A DNA stretch of 61,766 nucleotides from SFWF01 sp964599835 (lineage in GTDB: Bacteria; Bacillota; Clostridia; Oscillospirales; Acutalibacteraceae), in the NCBI GenBank assembly GCA_964599835.1, contig CAZRHF010000002.1, positions 1-61,766 on the forward strand. Reading direction: 5' to 3'. A program made the translations under genes and the position numbers. This document shows, piece by piece, positions 24,937-32,855 of the stretch (position 1 is the first letter of the stretch; each line of letters opens with the position of its first letter). The notes under the pieces were generated by a model. The model searched no databases and was not told the origin of the DNA. It worked only from the letters and a program-made list of their open reading frames with translations.

Positions 24937-25763
24937 CCGATTTCTATTCGGCCCTCGCCTATACCAAAAAGGCTCTCGCGGATATTTCCGACGAGGCCGA
25001 CAGCGAGGCGAAGATCATTCTTTCCTTCGTTACCGATATCGAGCCCAATCGCCTGCGAATAGTCCTTCCCTCTGTAGATACAGAGGCCGTTGACGCCGTA
25101 ATCGAAAAGCGCAAAGAGGGAATACCTCTGCAGTATATCATCGGGCGCTGGTGGTTTTTCGGACTTGAGTTTCTGGTAGGCAAGGGGGTGCTCATCCCCC
25201 GACAGGACACCGAGATACTGGTAGAAACCGCCCTTTCCCTTGCCGAGGGCAGGGGAGAGGTCAAGATCGCCGATCTGTGCTCGGGAAGCGGGTGTATTGC
25301 CGTAAGCCTTGCCAAAAATCTGCCCGAGGCGCAGGTAACTGCGGTGGAAAAATATGATGATGCCCTTGGATTTTTAAAGCGTAATATCGTCCTTAACGAG
25401 GCGAAAAACGTGACCGCCGTTCAGGCCGACGTCTGCGACAGCCCCTTCGGGGAATACGATATTATCGTCTCTAACCCGCCCTACATTCCCGTAGCCGACC
25501 GTGAGATACTTTCCAAAGAGGTTCTTACCGAGCCCGAGGAAGCCCTTTTCGGCGGTGAGGACGGACTGTATTTCTATAGGGTAATAACCAAAAACTGGAA
25601 AACTGCCCTTAAAAACGGCGGCAGACTTGCCTTCGAGGTAGGAATAAAGGAAGCCGCGCTTGTGGCAGAGATATTAAAGCAAGAGGGCTTTACCGGAATT
25701 GGCTTTGCCAAAGACCTTTTAGGTATCGAGAGGGTCGTTTTCGGGACAGTGAATAATGTATAA
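24930..25763 (+). CDS. prmC: Release factor glutamine methyltransferase
   Basis: 277 residues from the ATG at 24930, which overlaps the yqhQ stop by 7 bases. PrmC methylates the glutamine of the GGQ motif in RF1 and RF2 and so tunes translation termination. The N-terminal helical domain includes GIPLQYIIGRWWFFGLEF. The SAM-binding Rossmann fold has IADLCSGSGCIAVSLA, and the catalytic motif is VSNPPYIP. Coding upstream of this ATG in the same frame lies inside yqhQ and is arginine-rich, so it is rejected. Confidence 0.95.
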   Translation: MVTDFYSALAYTKKALADISDEADSEAKIILSFVTDIEPNRLRIVLPSVDTEAVDAVIEKRKEGIPLQYIIGRWWFFGLEFLVGKGVLIPRQDTEILVETALSLAEGRGEVKIADLCSGSGCIAVSLAKNLPEAQVTAVEKYDDALGFLKRNIVLNEAKNVTAVQADVCDSPFGEYDIIVSNPPYIPVADREILSKEVLTEPEEALFGGEDGLYFYRVITKNWKTALKNGGRLAFEVGIKEAALVAEILKQEGFTGIGFAKDLLGIERVVFGTVNNV

Positions 25764-25796
25764 TTAGTTCAAATAAATATAAAGGTGGTAAAAACT

Positions 25797-26894
25797 ATGT
25801 CAGAAGATAAAAGCAAAGCATTGGCTACGGCCTTACAGCAGATCGAAAAGCAGTTCGGTCAGGGTGCCGTTATGCGCCTTGGCGAAAATACCGGAATGAG
25901 CGTGGAGCACATCCGCACAGGCTCCATTTCACTGGACGCCGCCCTTGGTATCGGCGGTATGCCCAGAGGACGTATCGTAGAGATCTACGGACCCGAATCC
26001 TCGGGTAAGACCACCCTTGCCCTCCACGTTGTTGCAGAGGCACAGAAGCAGGGCGGAACCGCCGCCTTTATCGACGTTGAGCACGCTCTCGATCCCGTTT
26101 ATTCCAAGGCACTTGGCGTTGATATCGATTCCCTCCTGGTATCTCAGCCCGACACGGGTGAGCAGGCCTTAGAGATCACCGAAGCCCTCGTCCGCTCGGG
26201 TGCTATCGACGTTGTCGTTGTCGACTCGGTAGCCGCCCTCGTTCCCAAGGCTGAGATCGAAGGCGAAATGGGCGACAGTCACGTAGGCCTTCATGCCCGT
26301 CTTATGTCTCAGGCTCTCCGTAAGCTTGCAGGCGCAATTTCAAAATCCAACTGTATCGCAATATTCATAAACCAGCTCCGCGACAAGGTTGGCGTTATCT
26401 ACGGAAGCTCAGAGACCACCACAGGCGGACGCGCCCTTAAGTTCTATGCCTCGGTACGTATCGACGTCCGCCGCATTGAGACCATCAAGGTGAGCGGAGA
26501 AATGATCGGCTCCCGTACCCGCGCTAAGGTCGTTAAGAACAAGGTCGCACCTCCTTTCCGTGAGGCCGAGTTCGACATTATGTACGGCACGGGAATCTCC
26601 CACACCGGTGAGCTTGTCGACGTTGGTCTTAAATACGACATCTTAAAGCGTTCGGGTGCCTGGTTCTACTACGGCGAGACCCGTTTGGCTCAGGGCCGCG
26701 ATAACGTCAAGATCCTTTTAGAGGAAGACAAGGCTCTTGCTCAGGAGATCGAGGATAAGATCGTAGCTGCTATGAACGCAAGCGGCGAAGAAGTAACCGA
26801 ATCGGTAACTCCTCCCGCACCCGCACCTGAGGAGGCTCCTGCCGCTACCCCCCGCCGCAAAAAGGTAAATATTGATATCGCGGTCGACGACTAA
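25797..26894 (+). CDS. recA: Recombinase RecA
   Basis: 365 residues from the ATG at 25797. AAAGGTGG (25781-25788) is the ribosome binding site, which rules out the in-frame GTG at 25785. RecA forms ATP-dependent filaments on single-stranded DNA for recombination and SOS induction. Walker A is GPESSGKTT, Walker B is VVVVDSVAALVPKAE, loop L1 is around GEMGDSHVG, and L2 follows FINQLRDKVGVIYGSSETTTGGRALKFY. The C-terminus is acidic and proline/alanine-rich. recX follows with a one-base overlap. A TATAAT at 25759-25764 lacks a -35 box, and no clear SOS box is seen. Confidence 0.98.
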   Translation: MSEDKSKALATALQQIEKQFGQGAVMRLGENTGMSVEHIRTGSISLDAALGIGGMPRGRIVEIYGPESSGKTTLALHVVAEAQKQGGTAAFIDVEHALDPVYSKALGVDIDSLLVSQPDTGEQALEITEALVRSGAIDVVVVDSVAALVPKAEIEGEMGDSHVGLHARLMSQALRKLAGAISKSNCIAIFINQLRDKVGVIYGSSETTTGGRALKFYASVRIDVRRIETIKVSGEMIGSRTRAKVVKNKVAPPFREAEFDIMYGTGISHTGELVDVGLKYDILKRSGAWFYYGETRLAQGRDNVKILLEEDKALAQEIEDKIVAAMNASGEEVTESVTPPAPAPEEAPAATPRRKKVNIDIAVDD

Positions 26895-27514
26895 TGAAGA
26901 TATTATCCATAAAAAGGGGTAAGAAGCACCTGGATCACATTATTTTAGAAGACGGAACCGAGCTCAGCCTCGATTCCGATCTATGTGATGCAAAAAAGCT
27001 TTTCCCCGGCTGTGATATTTCTGACCCCGAGGCCCTTACCTATGAGTCGGACTATATCAGAGCGAAATCACGTGCGCTTTGGTATCTTTCAAGGTCGGAT
27101 CATTCCGAAAAAGCCCTTAAGGAAAAGCTTATCGCCGCAGGATTTGATCCCGAGGCCTGCCGTGAAGCGGTAAGCCGTATGGCCGAGCTGGGACTCGTTG
27201 ACGACGAGAGCTACGCAAGGCGTCTGGCTGAATATTTGTCGGCTTCGGGCTCTTCCAAAAGGGAAATAGCCTTTAAGCTCAGTCAAAAGGGTATCCCCTC
27301 AGATATCGTGAAGGATATCATTTCACAGGACGAAACCGATGAGAAAGAAAAGCTTCTTCACCTCATTGAAACCAAATATAAAAACAGGCTGTCGGGCGAG
27401 AAGGAAATAGAAAAGGTGTTTGCGGCCCTTATCCGCAAGGGCTTTTCCTATTCTGACGTAAGGTCGGCCCTTCGCGCCTACAGCGAACAAATTAAGCTTT
27501 GCGAGGAAATTTAA
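26894..27514 (+). CDS. recX: RecA regulator RecX
   Basis: 206 residues with three tandem three-helix repeats typical of RecX, which caps or destabilises RecA filaments. The first repeat holds ALWYLSRSDHSEKALKEKL, and the second holds LVDDESYARRLAEYLSASGSSKREIAFKLSQKGI, the most conserved region. The ATG overlaps the recA stop (TAATG), so it is co-translated with recA. The stop also overlaps the rimO start by one base. Confidence 0.92.
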   Translation: MKILSIKRGKKHLDHIILEDGTELSLDSDLCDAKKLFPGCDISDPEALTYESDYIRAKSRALWYLSRSDHSEKALKEKLIAAGFDPEACREAVSRMAELGLVDDESYARRLAEYLSASGSSKREIAFKLSQKGIPSDIVKDIISQDETDEKEKLLHLIETKYKNRLSGEKEIEKVFAALIRKGFSYSDVRSALRAYSEQIKLCEEI

Positions 27515-28854
27515 TGGCATATAAGGTTAGTATGGTATCTTTGGGATGCCCTAAAAATCAGGTAGACGCAGAGGCGATGCTTGCATCTCTTTCTGCGGCA
27601 GGCTTAGAGCTTACCCCCGTAGAGGCCGAGGCCGACGCAATAATTATAAATACCTGCGGCTTCATAGAATCGGCAAAGGCCGAGGCAATAGAGAATATTC
27701 TTGAATGCTCCGCCTATAAAAAGGACGGAAAGCTTAAGGCCCTTATCGTTACGGGCTGTCTTGCCGAAAGGTATAAGGATGACGTCACCGAGGAGATCCC
27801 CGAGGTCGACGTAGTGGTAGGCATCGGCTCCAATAAGGACATTGCCGAAATAACCAAAAAGGCCATCGAAGGAAAGGCCGAAAATTCCTACGGTCCCAAA
27901 GAAGACCTCGACCTTAACGGTGACAGGATACTCGGCGGTATGCCCTTTACCGCATATATTAAAATTTCCGAGGGCTGTGATAACTGCTGTACCTACTGCG
28001 CCATTCCTAAGATCCGCGGCAGACTCAGAAGCCGTAAGATAGAGGATATCATTTCCGAGGCCGGGAGACTTGCCGAGGGCGGCGTCACCGAGCTTATCGT
28101 GGTTGCTCAGGACACCACCGCCTACGGAGAGGATATTTACGGAAGGGCTATGCTTCCCGAGCTCCTTACAGAGCTTTGTAAGATAGAAAAGCTTCACTGG
28201 ATACGAACCCTCTACACCTACCCCGAGCGTATCTCCGACGGGCTTTTAGAGGTAATGGCCAAGGAGAAAAAGCTTGTAAAATATCTCGACATCCCGCTTC
28301 AGCACGCCGACGGCGAAATTCTTAAAAGAATGAACCGCAGAGGTGACCGTCAAAGCCTTACCGCCCTTATAGAACGCATAAGGGAAAAGCTTCCCGAAAT
28401 AACCCTTCGGACCACCTTTATCACAGGCTTCCCGGGCGAGACCGAGGAGCAGTTCTGCTCCCTCCACGAGTTTGTTAAGGAAGCCCGTTTCGACCGTCTC
28501 GGCTGTTTTACCTATTCTGCCGAGGAGGATACTGTTGCCGCCACCTTCGACGGTCAGCTCGACGAGCAGACCAAAAACGACCGTATGGAGCTTATAATGG
28601 CCGACCAGATGACCATTGCCGCCGAAAAGAACGAAGAAAAGATAGGCTCGGTGGTGGAGGTGCTCATAGAGGGCTGGGACGACTATATAAAATGTTATTT
28701 CGGACGAAGCGCCGCCGACGCTCCCGAGATCGACGGAAAGGTATTCTTTACCTCTGACGTTCCCCTTGTTATCGGCGATTACGTTTACGTGCTTGTAAAC
28801 GATTGCCTTGAATACGACCTGTTAGGAGAAAAAACTGATGAACCTACCGAATAA
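27514..28854 (+). CDS. rimO: Ribosomal protein uS12 methylthiotransferase
   Basis: 446 residues from the ATG at 27514, after GAGGAA (27503-27508). RimO is a radical-SAM enzyme that adds a methylthio group to an aspartate of S12. The N-terminal UPF0004 domain has the three auxiliary-cluster cysteines in SLGCPKNQVD, NTCGFI and TGCLAERY. The radical-SAM cluster is GCDNCCTYC, followed by AIPKIRGRLRSR. A TRAM domain ends the protein. YDLLGE and the GCDNxCTYCAIPKIRG form favour RimO over MiaB. pgsA overlaps by 17 bases. Confidence 0.95.
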   Translation: MAYKVSMVSLGCPKNQVDAEAMLASLSAAGLELTPVEAEADAIIINTCGFIESAKAEAIENILECSAYKKDGKLKALIVTGCLAERYKDDVTEEIPEVDVVVGIGSNKDIAEITKKAIEGKAENSYGPKEDLDLNGDRILGGMPFTAYIKISEGCDNCCTYCAIPKIRGRLRSRKIEDIISEAGRLAEGGVTELIVVAQDTTAYGEDIYGRAMLPELLTELCKIEKLHWIRTLYTYPERISDGLLEVMAKEKKLVKYLDIPLQHADGEILKRMNRRGDRQSLTALIERIREKLPEITLRTTFITGFPGETEEQFCSLHEFVKEARFDRLGCFTYSAEEDTVAATFDGQLDEQTKNDRMELIMADQMTIAAEKNEEKIGSVVEVLIEGWDDYIKCYFGRSAADAPEIDGKVFFTSDVPLVIGDYVYVLVNDCLEYDLLGEKTDEPTE

Positions 28855-29437
28855 GCTCACCGTTTTAAGAATTATTTTAACACCGATATTTATGCTTACC
28901 CTCGTATGGGAGTTTCCCTTCCACTATCTTATTTCGATGCTTATCTTTATCGGCGCATCTTTAACCGACCTTTTTGACGGACGCATTGCCCGCAAGAGAG
29001 GCCTCGTAACCGATTTTGGAAAGTTTCTCGACCCCCTTGCCGATAAGATGCTGACCACCGCCGCATTTTTAGGCTTCATATTCCTTGACATCGGCTACGG
29101 CGCCGTGTGGATCGCCTTTATAGTTCTCTTCCGCGAGTTTATGGTATCTTCCATCCGTCTTATTGCCGTCTCCTCGGGAGGTAAGGTCATTGCCGCAAAC
29201 ATCTGGGGCAAGCTTAAGACGGTATTTCAGATGATAGCCATTATTTTCGGCCTTACGGTATATCAGGCGGTAGAGATACTTGATATGCTTCCCGTTCCCG
29301 ATGCTATCGTCGGTATTATCGCAACCGTTTGCTCGGTATGCACCTCGGTACTTCTTTGGGTATCGGCAATTCTTTGCATTATTTCAGGAGCTATCTACAT
29401 TATTGATAATAAAGATTTTATCAAACAAACAAAATAA
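28838..29437 (+). CDS. pgsA: CDP-diacylglycerol-glycerol-3-phosphate phosphatidyltransferase
   Basis: 199 residues. It makes phosphatidylglycerol phosphate at the cytoplasmic membrane. The CDP-alcohol phosphotransferase motif is intact, with DLFDGRIARKRG then FGKFLDPLADKM supplying the metal-binding aspartates. Five or six membrane helices are visible. The N-terminal MNLPNKLTVLRIILTPIF is typical. It overlaps rimO and ends the long convoy that begins at 20450. No strong terminator follows before the cysE promoter. Confidence 0.95.
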   Translation: MNLPNKLTVLRIILTPIFMLTLVWEFPFHYLISMLIFIGASLTDLFDGRIARKRGLVTDFGKFLDPLADKMLTTAAFLGFIFLDIGYGAVWIAFIVLFREFMVSSIRLIAVSSGGKVIAANIWGKLKTVFQMIAIIFGLTVYQAVEILDMLPVPDAIVGIIATVCSVCTSVLLWVSAILCIISGAIYIIDNKDFIKQTK

Positions 29438-29440
29438 TAG

Positions 29441-29468
29441 TAGACAAATTCGGAAAAATAAATATAAT
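29441..29468 (+). promoter_or_regulatory. Promoter of the cysteine T-box leader
   Basis: TAGACA (29441-29446), 16-base spacer, TATAAT (29463-29468), just after the pgsA stop. Transcription would start at about 29475, at the base of the T-box leader. Confidence 0.65.
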
Positions 29469-29474
29469 AAATAT

Positions 29475-29708
29475 AGATACAGATGCGTTTATCGGGTAGA
29501 GTAGCAGTTTTACCGCCCACAGAGAGAGGCTTTCGCCGGCTGAAAGAAGCCTTGGGTAGGAATTTTGTGAAGTGCGCCCGCCAGCACACGAGGGGGAACC
29601 GCAGTATCCTTCGTGCGAATTTGCCGCGTTAAGGCACCGAGCTATAAACAGGAGTGGAACCGTGGTTTAAACCGCCTCCGTTGACCGTAGGGTCAATGGA
29701 GGTTTTTT
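29475..29708 (+). promoter_or_regulatory. T-box leader, probably cysteine-specific, with attenuator
   Basis: A tRNA-sensing leader that controls cysE-cysS. Stem I features include AGTAG near 29500, AGAGAG (29521-29526) and GCTGAAAG (29539-29546). A candidate Cys specifier codon TGC lies at 29573-29575. The T-box sequence AGGAGTGGAACCGTGG is at 29650-29665. Its TGGA pairs with a tRNA ending UCCA, that is discriminator U73, as in tRNA-Cys. The terminator is CCTCCGTTGACC (29675-29686) with GGTCAATGGAGG (29691-29702) and six Ts. Uncharged tRNA should favour the antiterminator. The specifier assignment is inferred from context and discriminator. Confidence 0.9.
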
Positions 29709-29713
29709 ATTTT

Positions 29714-29860
29714 AGCCAAAGCATTCAAACCCAAATCAGATTTTGGGATATGGATTTCACGCTCTGACATCTTTAAAATACTCGTTAATCCGAAACGCTT
29801 ATGAGCGACAAAGAGCCAAAAGACGCCTTAAAACCGCACTTTTAGACTGGTTCGAGTCTT
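29714..29860 (-). repeat. MITE-like element copy A, one end lost
   Basis: Inverted relative of the element at 53704-53977. It begins with the terminal repeat AGCCAAAGCATTC and matches copy B over 147 bases, but lacks about 127 internal bases. The far end stops at GAGTCTT without the second terminal repeat. It is flanked by TA on the intact side. It lies between the T-box terminator and cysE. The stretch 29438-29890 holds only the promoter, T-box and this element. Confidence 0.85.
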
Positions 29861-29890
29861 GTCACCCTACTGTTTCAGAAAGGAGTTAAT

Positions 29891-30532
29891 ATGTTTTTCA
29901 GGAGAACCCGAGAGGATATTCAGGCCGTAAAAGACCGCGACCCTGCCGCCCGAAATTCCCTTGAAATATTCTTTTTATACCCCGGCGTAAAGGCCATCCG
30001 TATGCACCGCCGCGCTAACTTTTTTTATAGACATAAAATGTTCTTTTTAGCCCGTCTTATATCTCAGCGTGCGGTAAGAAAGACCGGAATCGAAATTCAC
30101 CCCGGCGCCACCATCGGCCGAAGACTTGTTATTGACCACGGAACCGGCGTGGTTATAGGCGAAACGGCCGAAATAGGCGACGACGTTCTTATCTATCAGG
30201 GGGTGACTCTGGGAGGTACCGGTAAGGACGTAGGAAAGCGCCACCCCACTATTGGAAACAACGTTATGATCTCCTCGGGCGCAAAGGTGCTTGGTCCATT
30301 CAAGGTGGGTAATAACGTCCGAATTGCGGCAGGTGCCGTAGTTTTGGAGGAGGTTCCCGACGGAGCGACCGTCGTGGGCGTCCCCGCAAGAGTGGTGCGG
30401 CTTAACGGTGAAAAGGTCAAGCCCCTCGACCAGATCCACATTCCCGACCCCATAAGTCAGGCAATCTGCCGCTTAGAGGGCGAAATTTATAAACTTAACA
30501 GAGAAATCAAAGAACTGAAGGAAGGCAAATAA
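29891..30532 (+). CDS. cysE: Serine O-acetyltransferase
   Basis: 213 residues. It makes O-acetylserine from serine and acetyl-CoA, the first step of cysteine synthesis. The left-handed beta-helix has hexapeptide repeats and the family signature IEIHPGATIGRRLVIDHGTGVVIGETAEIGDDV with catalytic Asp-His. GGTGKDVGKRHPTIGNNVMI binds acetyl-CoA. The N-terminal helical region is short, as in Firmicute enzymes. AAAGGAG precedes the ATG. It is co-transcribed with cysS, one base apart, under a T-box leader that responds to tRNA-Cys charging. Confidence 0.95.
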   Translation: MFFRRTREDIQAVKDRDPAARNSLEIFFLYPGVKAIRMHRRANFFYRHKMFFLARLISQRAVRKTGIEIHPGATIGRRLVIDHGTGVVIGETAEIGDDVLIYQGVTLGGTGKDVGKRHPTIGNNVMISSGAKVLGPFKVGNNVRIAAGAVVLEEVPDGATVVGVPARVVRLNGEKVKPLDQIHIPDPISQAICRLEGEIYKLNREIKELKEGK

Positions 30533-30533
30533 T

Positions 30534-31913
30534 ATGAAAATCTTTAACACACTTACAAGAGAAAAGCAGGAGCTTGTTCCCGTAGAGGAGGGCACCCTTC
30601 GAATCTACGCCTGCGGCCCCACAGTATATAACTATATCCACATTGGTAACGCCCGCCCCCTTTGCGTATTCGACGTCCTTCGCCGCTATTTTGAGTGGCG
30701 GGGCTATAAAGTAAACTTCGTTCAGAACTTTACCGATATCGACGATAAGCTTATTAAGAAGGCCAACGAAGAGGGAATTACCGTTAAGCAGGTTGCCGAA
30801 AGATATATTGAGGAATTCTGGACCGACGCTAAGGGTCTTAATGTAAGAGAAGCTACCGTTCACCCCAAGGCCACCGAAAATATCGACGCTATTCAGGATA
30901 TAATCACCTCCCTTATCGAAAAGGGATATGCTTACGAGTCCAAGGGCGACGTTTATTTCCGCGCAAAGAAGTTCGACGAATACGGAAAGCTTTCCCATCA
31001 GCCCCTCGACGATTTAGAGGCAGGTGCCAGAATTGACGTTACCGAAATTAAGGAAGACCCGATGGATTTCTGCCTCTGGAAGTCGGCTAAGCCCGGTGAG
31101 CCCTACTGGGATTCTCCCTGGGGTCAGGGTCGTCCCGGCTGGCATATCGAGTGCTCGGCTATGGCAGGCAGATTCCTTGGCAAGACCATCGATATTCACT
31201 GCGGCGGTCAGGACCTTATCTTCCCCCACCACGAAAACGAAATTGCCCAGTCCGAGTGCGCCAACGGCTGCGATTTTGCCCACTACTGGATGCACAACGG
31301 CTATATCAACGTGGATAACCGCAAGATGTCCAAGTCCTTAAACAACTTCTTCACCGTCCGTGAGGTTGCAAACGTTTACGGCTATGAGCCCATCCGTTAT
31401 CTGATGATCTCTTCCCACTACAGAAGCCCCATCAACTACTCCACCGATATTATCGAGCAGGGCAAAAACGCATTAGAGCGTCTCTACACCTGCCGCGATA
31501 ATCTCGATTTCGCTCTCAAAAATGCTGATGAGGGCGGAGAAGTCCCCGAGTTCCTCGCAAAGTATAGGCAAGAATTTATTGATGCTATGGACGACGACTT
31601 CAACACCGCCGATGCAATAGGTGTTCTCTTCTCTATGGTTCGCGAAATTAACACAATGGTTGCCGAGGGAGCAGGTAAAGCTGCAATCGAAGCCGCAATA
31701 ACCCTCTTTGACGAGCTTACCTACGTTTTAGGCCTTGTTTATAACCGCAAGACCGACGACCTCGATGCCGAGGTTGAGGCACTTATCGAGAAGCGCACCG
31801 CCGCCCGAAAGGCCAAAGACTTCAAGACGGCCGATGCCATCCGCGATCAGCTCAAGGAAATGGGCATCACCCTCGAAGATACCCCCCAGGGAGTTAAATG
31901 GAGCAGAAACTAA
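30534..31913 (+). CDS. cysS: Cysteinyl-tRNA synthetase
   Basis: 459 residues, a class I synthetase that charges tRNA-Cys. The HIGH motif appears as YIHIGNARP, and KMSKS is intact in RKMSKSLNNF. Zinc ligands come from YACGPTVYNY, GWHIECSAM and the HHENEIAQSE region. The C-terminal helical domain ends with ARKAKDFKTADAIRDQL and DTPQGVKW, typical of the family. It starts 2 bases after the cysE stop. The cysE-cysS pairing under a T-box is a known Firmicute arrangement. Confidence 0.97.
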   Translation: MKIFNTLTREKQELVPVEEGTLRIYACGPTVYNYIHIGNARPLCVFDVLRRYFEWRGYKVNFVQNFTDIDDKLIKKANEEGITVKQVAERYIEEFWTDAKGLNVREATVHPKATENIDAIQDIITSLIEKGYAYESKGDVYFRAKKFDEYGKLSHQPLDDLEAGARIDVTEIKEDPMDFCLWKSAKPGEPYWDSPWGQGRPGWHIECSAMAGRFLGKTIDIHCGGQDLIFPHHENEIAQSECANGCDFAHYWMHNGYINVDNRKMSKSLNNFFTVREVANVYGYEPIRYLMISSHYRSPINYSTDIIEQGKNALERLYTCRDNLDFALKNADEGGEVPEFLAKYRQEFIDAMDDDFNTADAIGVLFSMVREINTMVAEGAGKAAIEAAITLFDELTYVLGLVYNRKTDDLDAEVEALIEKRTAARKAKDFKTADAIRDQLKEMGITLEDTPQGVKWSRN

Positions 31914-31917
31914 TAAA

Positions 31918-31949
31918 AAAGACCCTTTCGTATGAAAGGGTCTTTTTTT
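31918..31949. terminator. Bidirectional intrinsic terminator
   Basis: A perfect 12-bp stem, AAAGACCCTTTC (31918-31929) with GAAAGGGTCTTT (31934-31945), flanked by A and T runs. It serves cysS and the convergent AraC gene. Confidence 0.93.
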
Positions 31950-31954
31950 GCGGA

Positions 31955-32719
31955 TTAAAACAGCTTGTTCATTTCCCGGTATTTTTTCGGTGTCATTCCT
32001 GCCTGTTCACGGAATTTTTTATAAAAATAAGGGGTGTCGTAAAAACCGGTCTTATAGGCGATCTCGTCGGTAGAAAGGGATGTAGATAAAAGCAGACTCT
32101 GTGCATCATCAAGCCTTTTTGCAATTCGGTATTGTACGGGACTTACCCCAACGACCTCCTTAAACCGTTTTCTGAAATAGCTGTTGCTTATCTCCAGCTC
32201 CTCGGCGATCTTCTCAACGGATATATCAGTATTTTCAAGAAGCTTCTTTGCTCTTCTTATAATATCCGGTACAGAGCCGTCGGAGCTTTGACTGTGCTGA
32301 AGAATAAGATGAAGGCATAGGTAAAAATAAGCCTTTTCAAGATAGAGCTCTTTGGTACTCAGGCTTAAAAGCTTTTCCAGAGTGGCCTCTATCTGAAGGG
32401 CCGGGTCATTTCCGAAGTAGAAGGGCGGAATAGGGAAGGGGAGGTCGTCCAAAAAGTCGAAATTTACAAGAAGAGTGTCTACAGGCCCTTCCTTTATATA
32501 AAATTTCGTTTTATACACAGAGCTTTTCGGAAGATAAATAAAGTCACCCCGATGCATTGCTATACGCCTTCCGTCTTCGAGAAAATACTCGAGTTTTCCC
32601 CTTAAAACAGACAAAAAACCGTGATGAGGACGGGGCATATCCATATAACTGAATTCTTCCTCGGTCCAGTGCCATTTAACCTTTTGGATCTGGTTGAAGT
32701 TAAAATCATGCGGTCTCAT
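31955..32719 (-). CDS. AraC-family transcriptional regulator
   Basis: 254 residues. The start is taken at 32719 because GAGGTGG (32726-32732) lies 6 bases upstream, whereas the longer in-frame ATG at 32746 overlaps the -10 box. An N-terminal cupin-like sensor domain (about 15-140, with PRPHHGFLSVLRGKLEYFL) is followed by two helix-turn-helix motifs: VEKIAEELEISNSYFRKRFKEVVG and TDEIAYKTGFYDTPYFYKKFREQAG. It is divergent from the GH3 glycosidase gene, with an apparent pair of 13-bp direct repeats between them, so it probably activates that gene in response to a sugar (inference). Confidence 0.93.
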   Translation of the reverse strand: MRPHDFNFNQIQKVKWHWTEEEFSYMDMPRPHHGFLSVLRGKLEYFLEDGRRIAMHRGDFIYLPKSSVYKTKFYIKEGPVDTLLVNFDFLDDLPFPIPPFYFGNDPALQIEATLEKLLSLSTKELYLEKAYFYLCLHLILQHSQSSDGSVPDIIRRAKKLLENTDISVEKIAEELEISNSYFRKRFKEVVGVSPVQYRIAKRLDDAQSLLLSTSLSTDEIAYKTGFYDTPYFYKKFREQAGMTPKKYREMNKLF

Positions 32720-32737
32720 TTTTTCCACCTCGGTTGT

Positions 32738-32766
32738 ATTATACACCTAAAAAGCGAAAATTACAA
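32738..32766 (-). promoter_or_regulatory. Promoter of the AraC gene
   Basis: On the minus strand TTGTAA (32766-32761), 17-base spacer, TATAAT (32743-32738). One of the 13-bp direct repeats overlaps its -35 box, which would allow autoregulation. Confidence 0.65.
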
Positions 32767-32822
32767 TAAATAATCGATATAACAATAGAAACAGCAAAAA
32801 ATATGGGTTAAAATTACAATAA
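32757..32822 (+). promoter_or_regulatory. Pair of 13-bp direct repeats in the AraC-GH3 divergent region
   Basis: AAAATTACAATAA occurs at 32757-32769 and again at 32810-32822. The start-to-start distance is 53 bases, about five helical turns, so both sites face the same side of DNA. This fits AraC-type tandem binding. No clear sigma-A promoter for the GH3 gene is seen, consistent with need for an activator. Confidence 0.5.
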
Positions 32823-32855
32823 GGTTCCATAAGCTTTTTAGAAAGGAAGACGAAA

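Noticed and set aside
25759..25764. TATAAT just before recA as a dedicated promoter
   Set aside because: No acceptable -35 box at 16-18 bases and no extended -10; it overlaps the prmC stop. recA is more simply read from the upstream operon.
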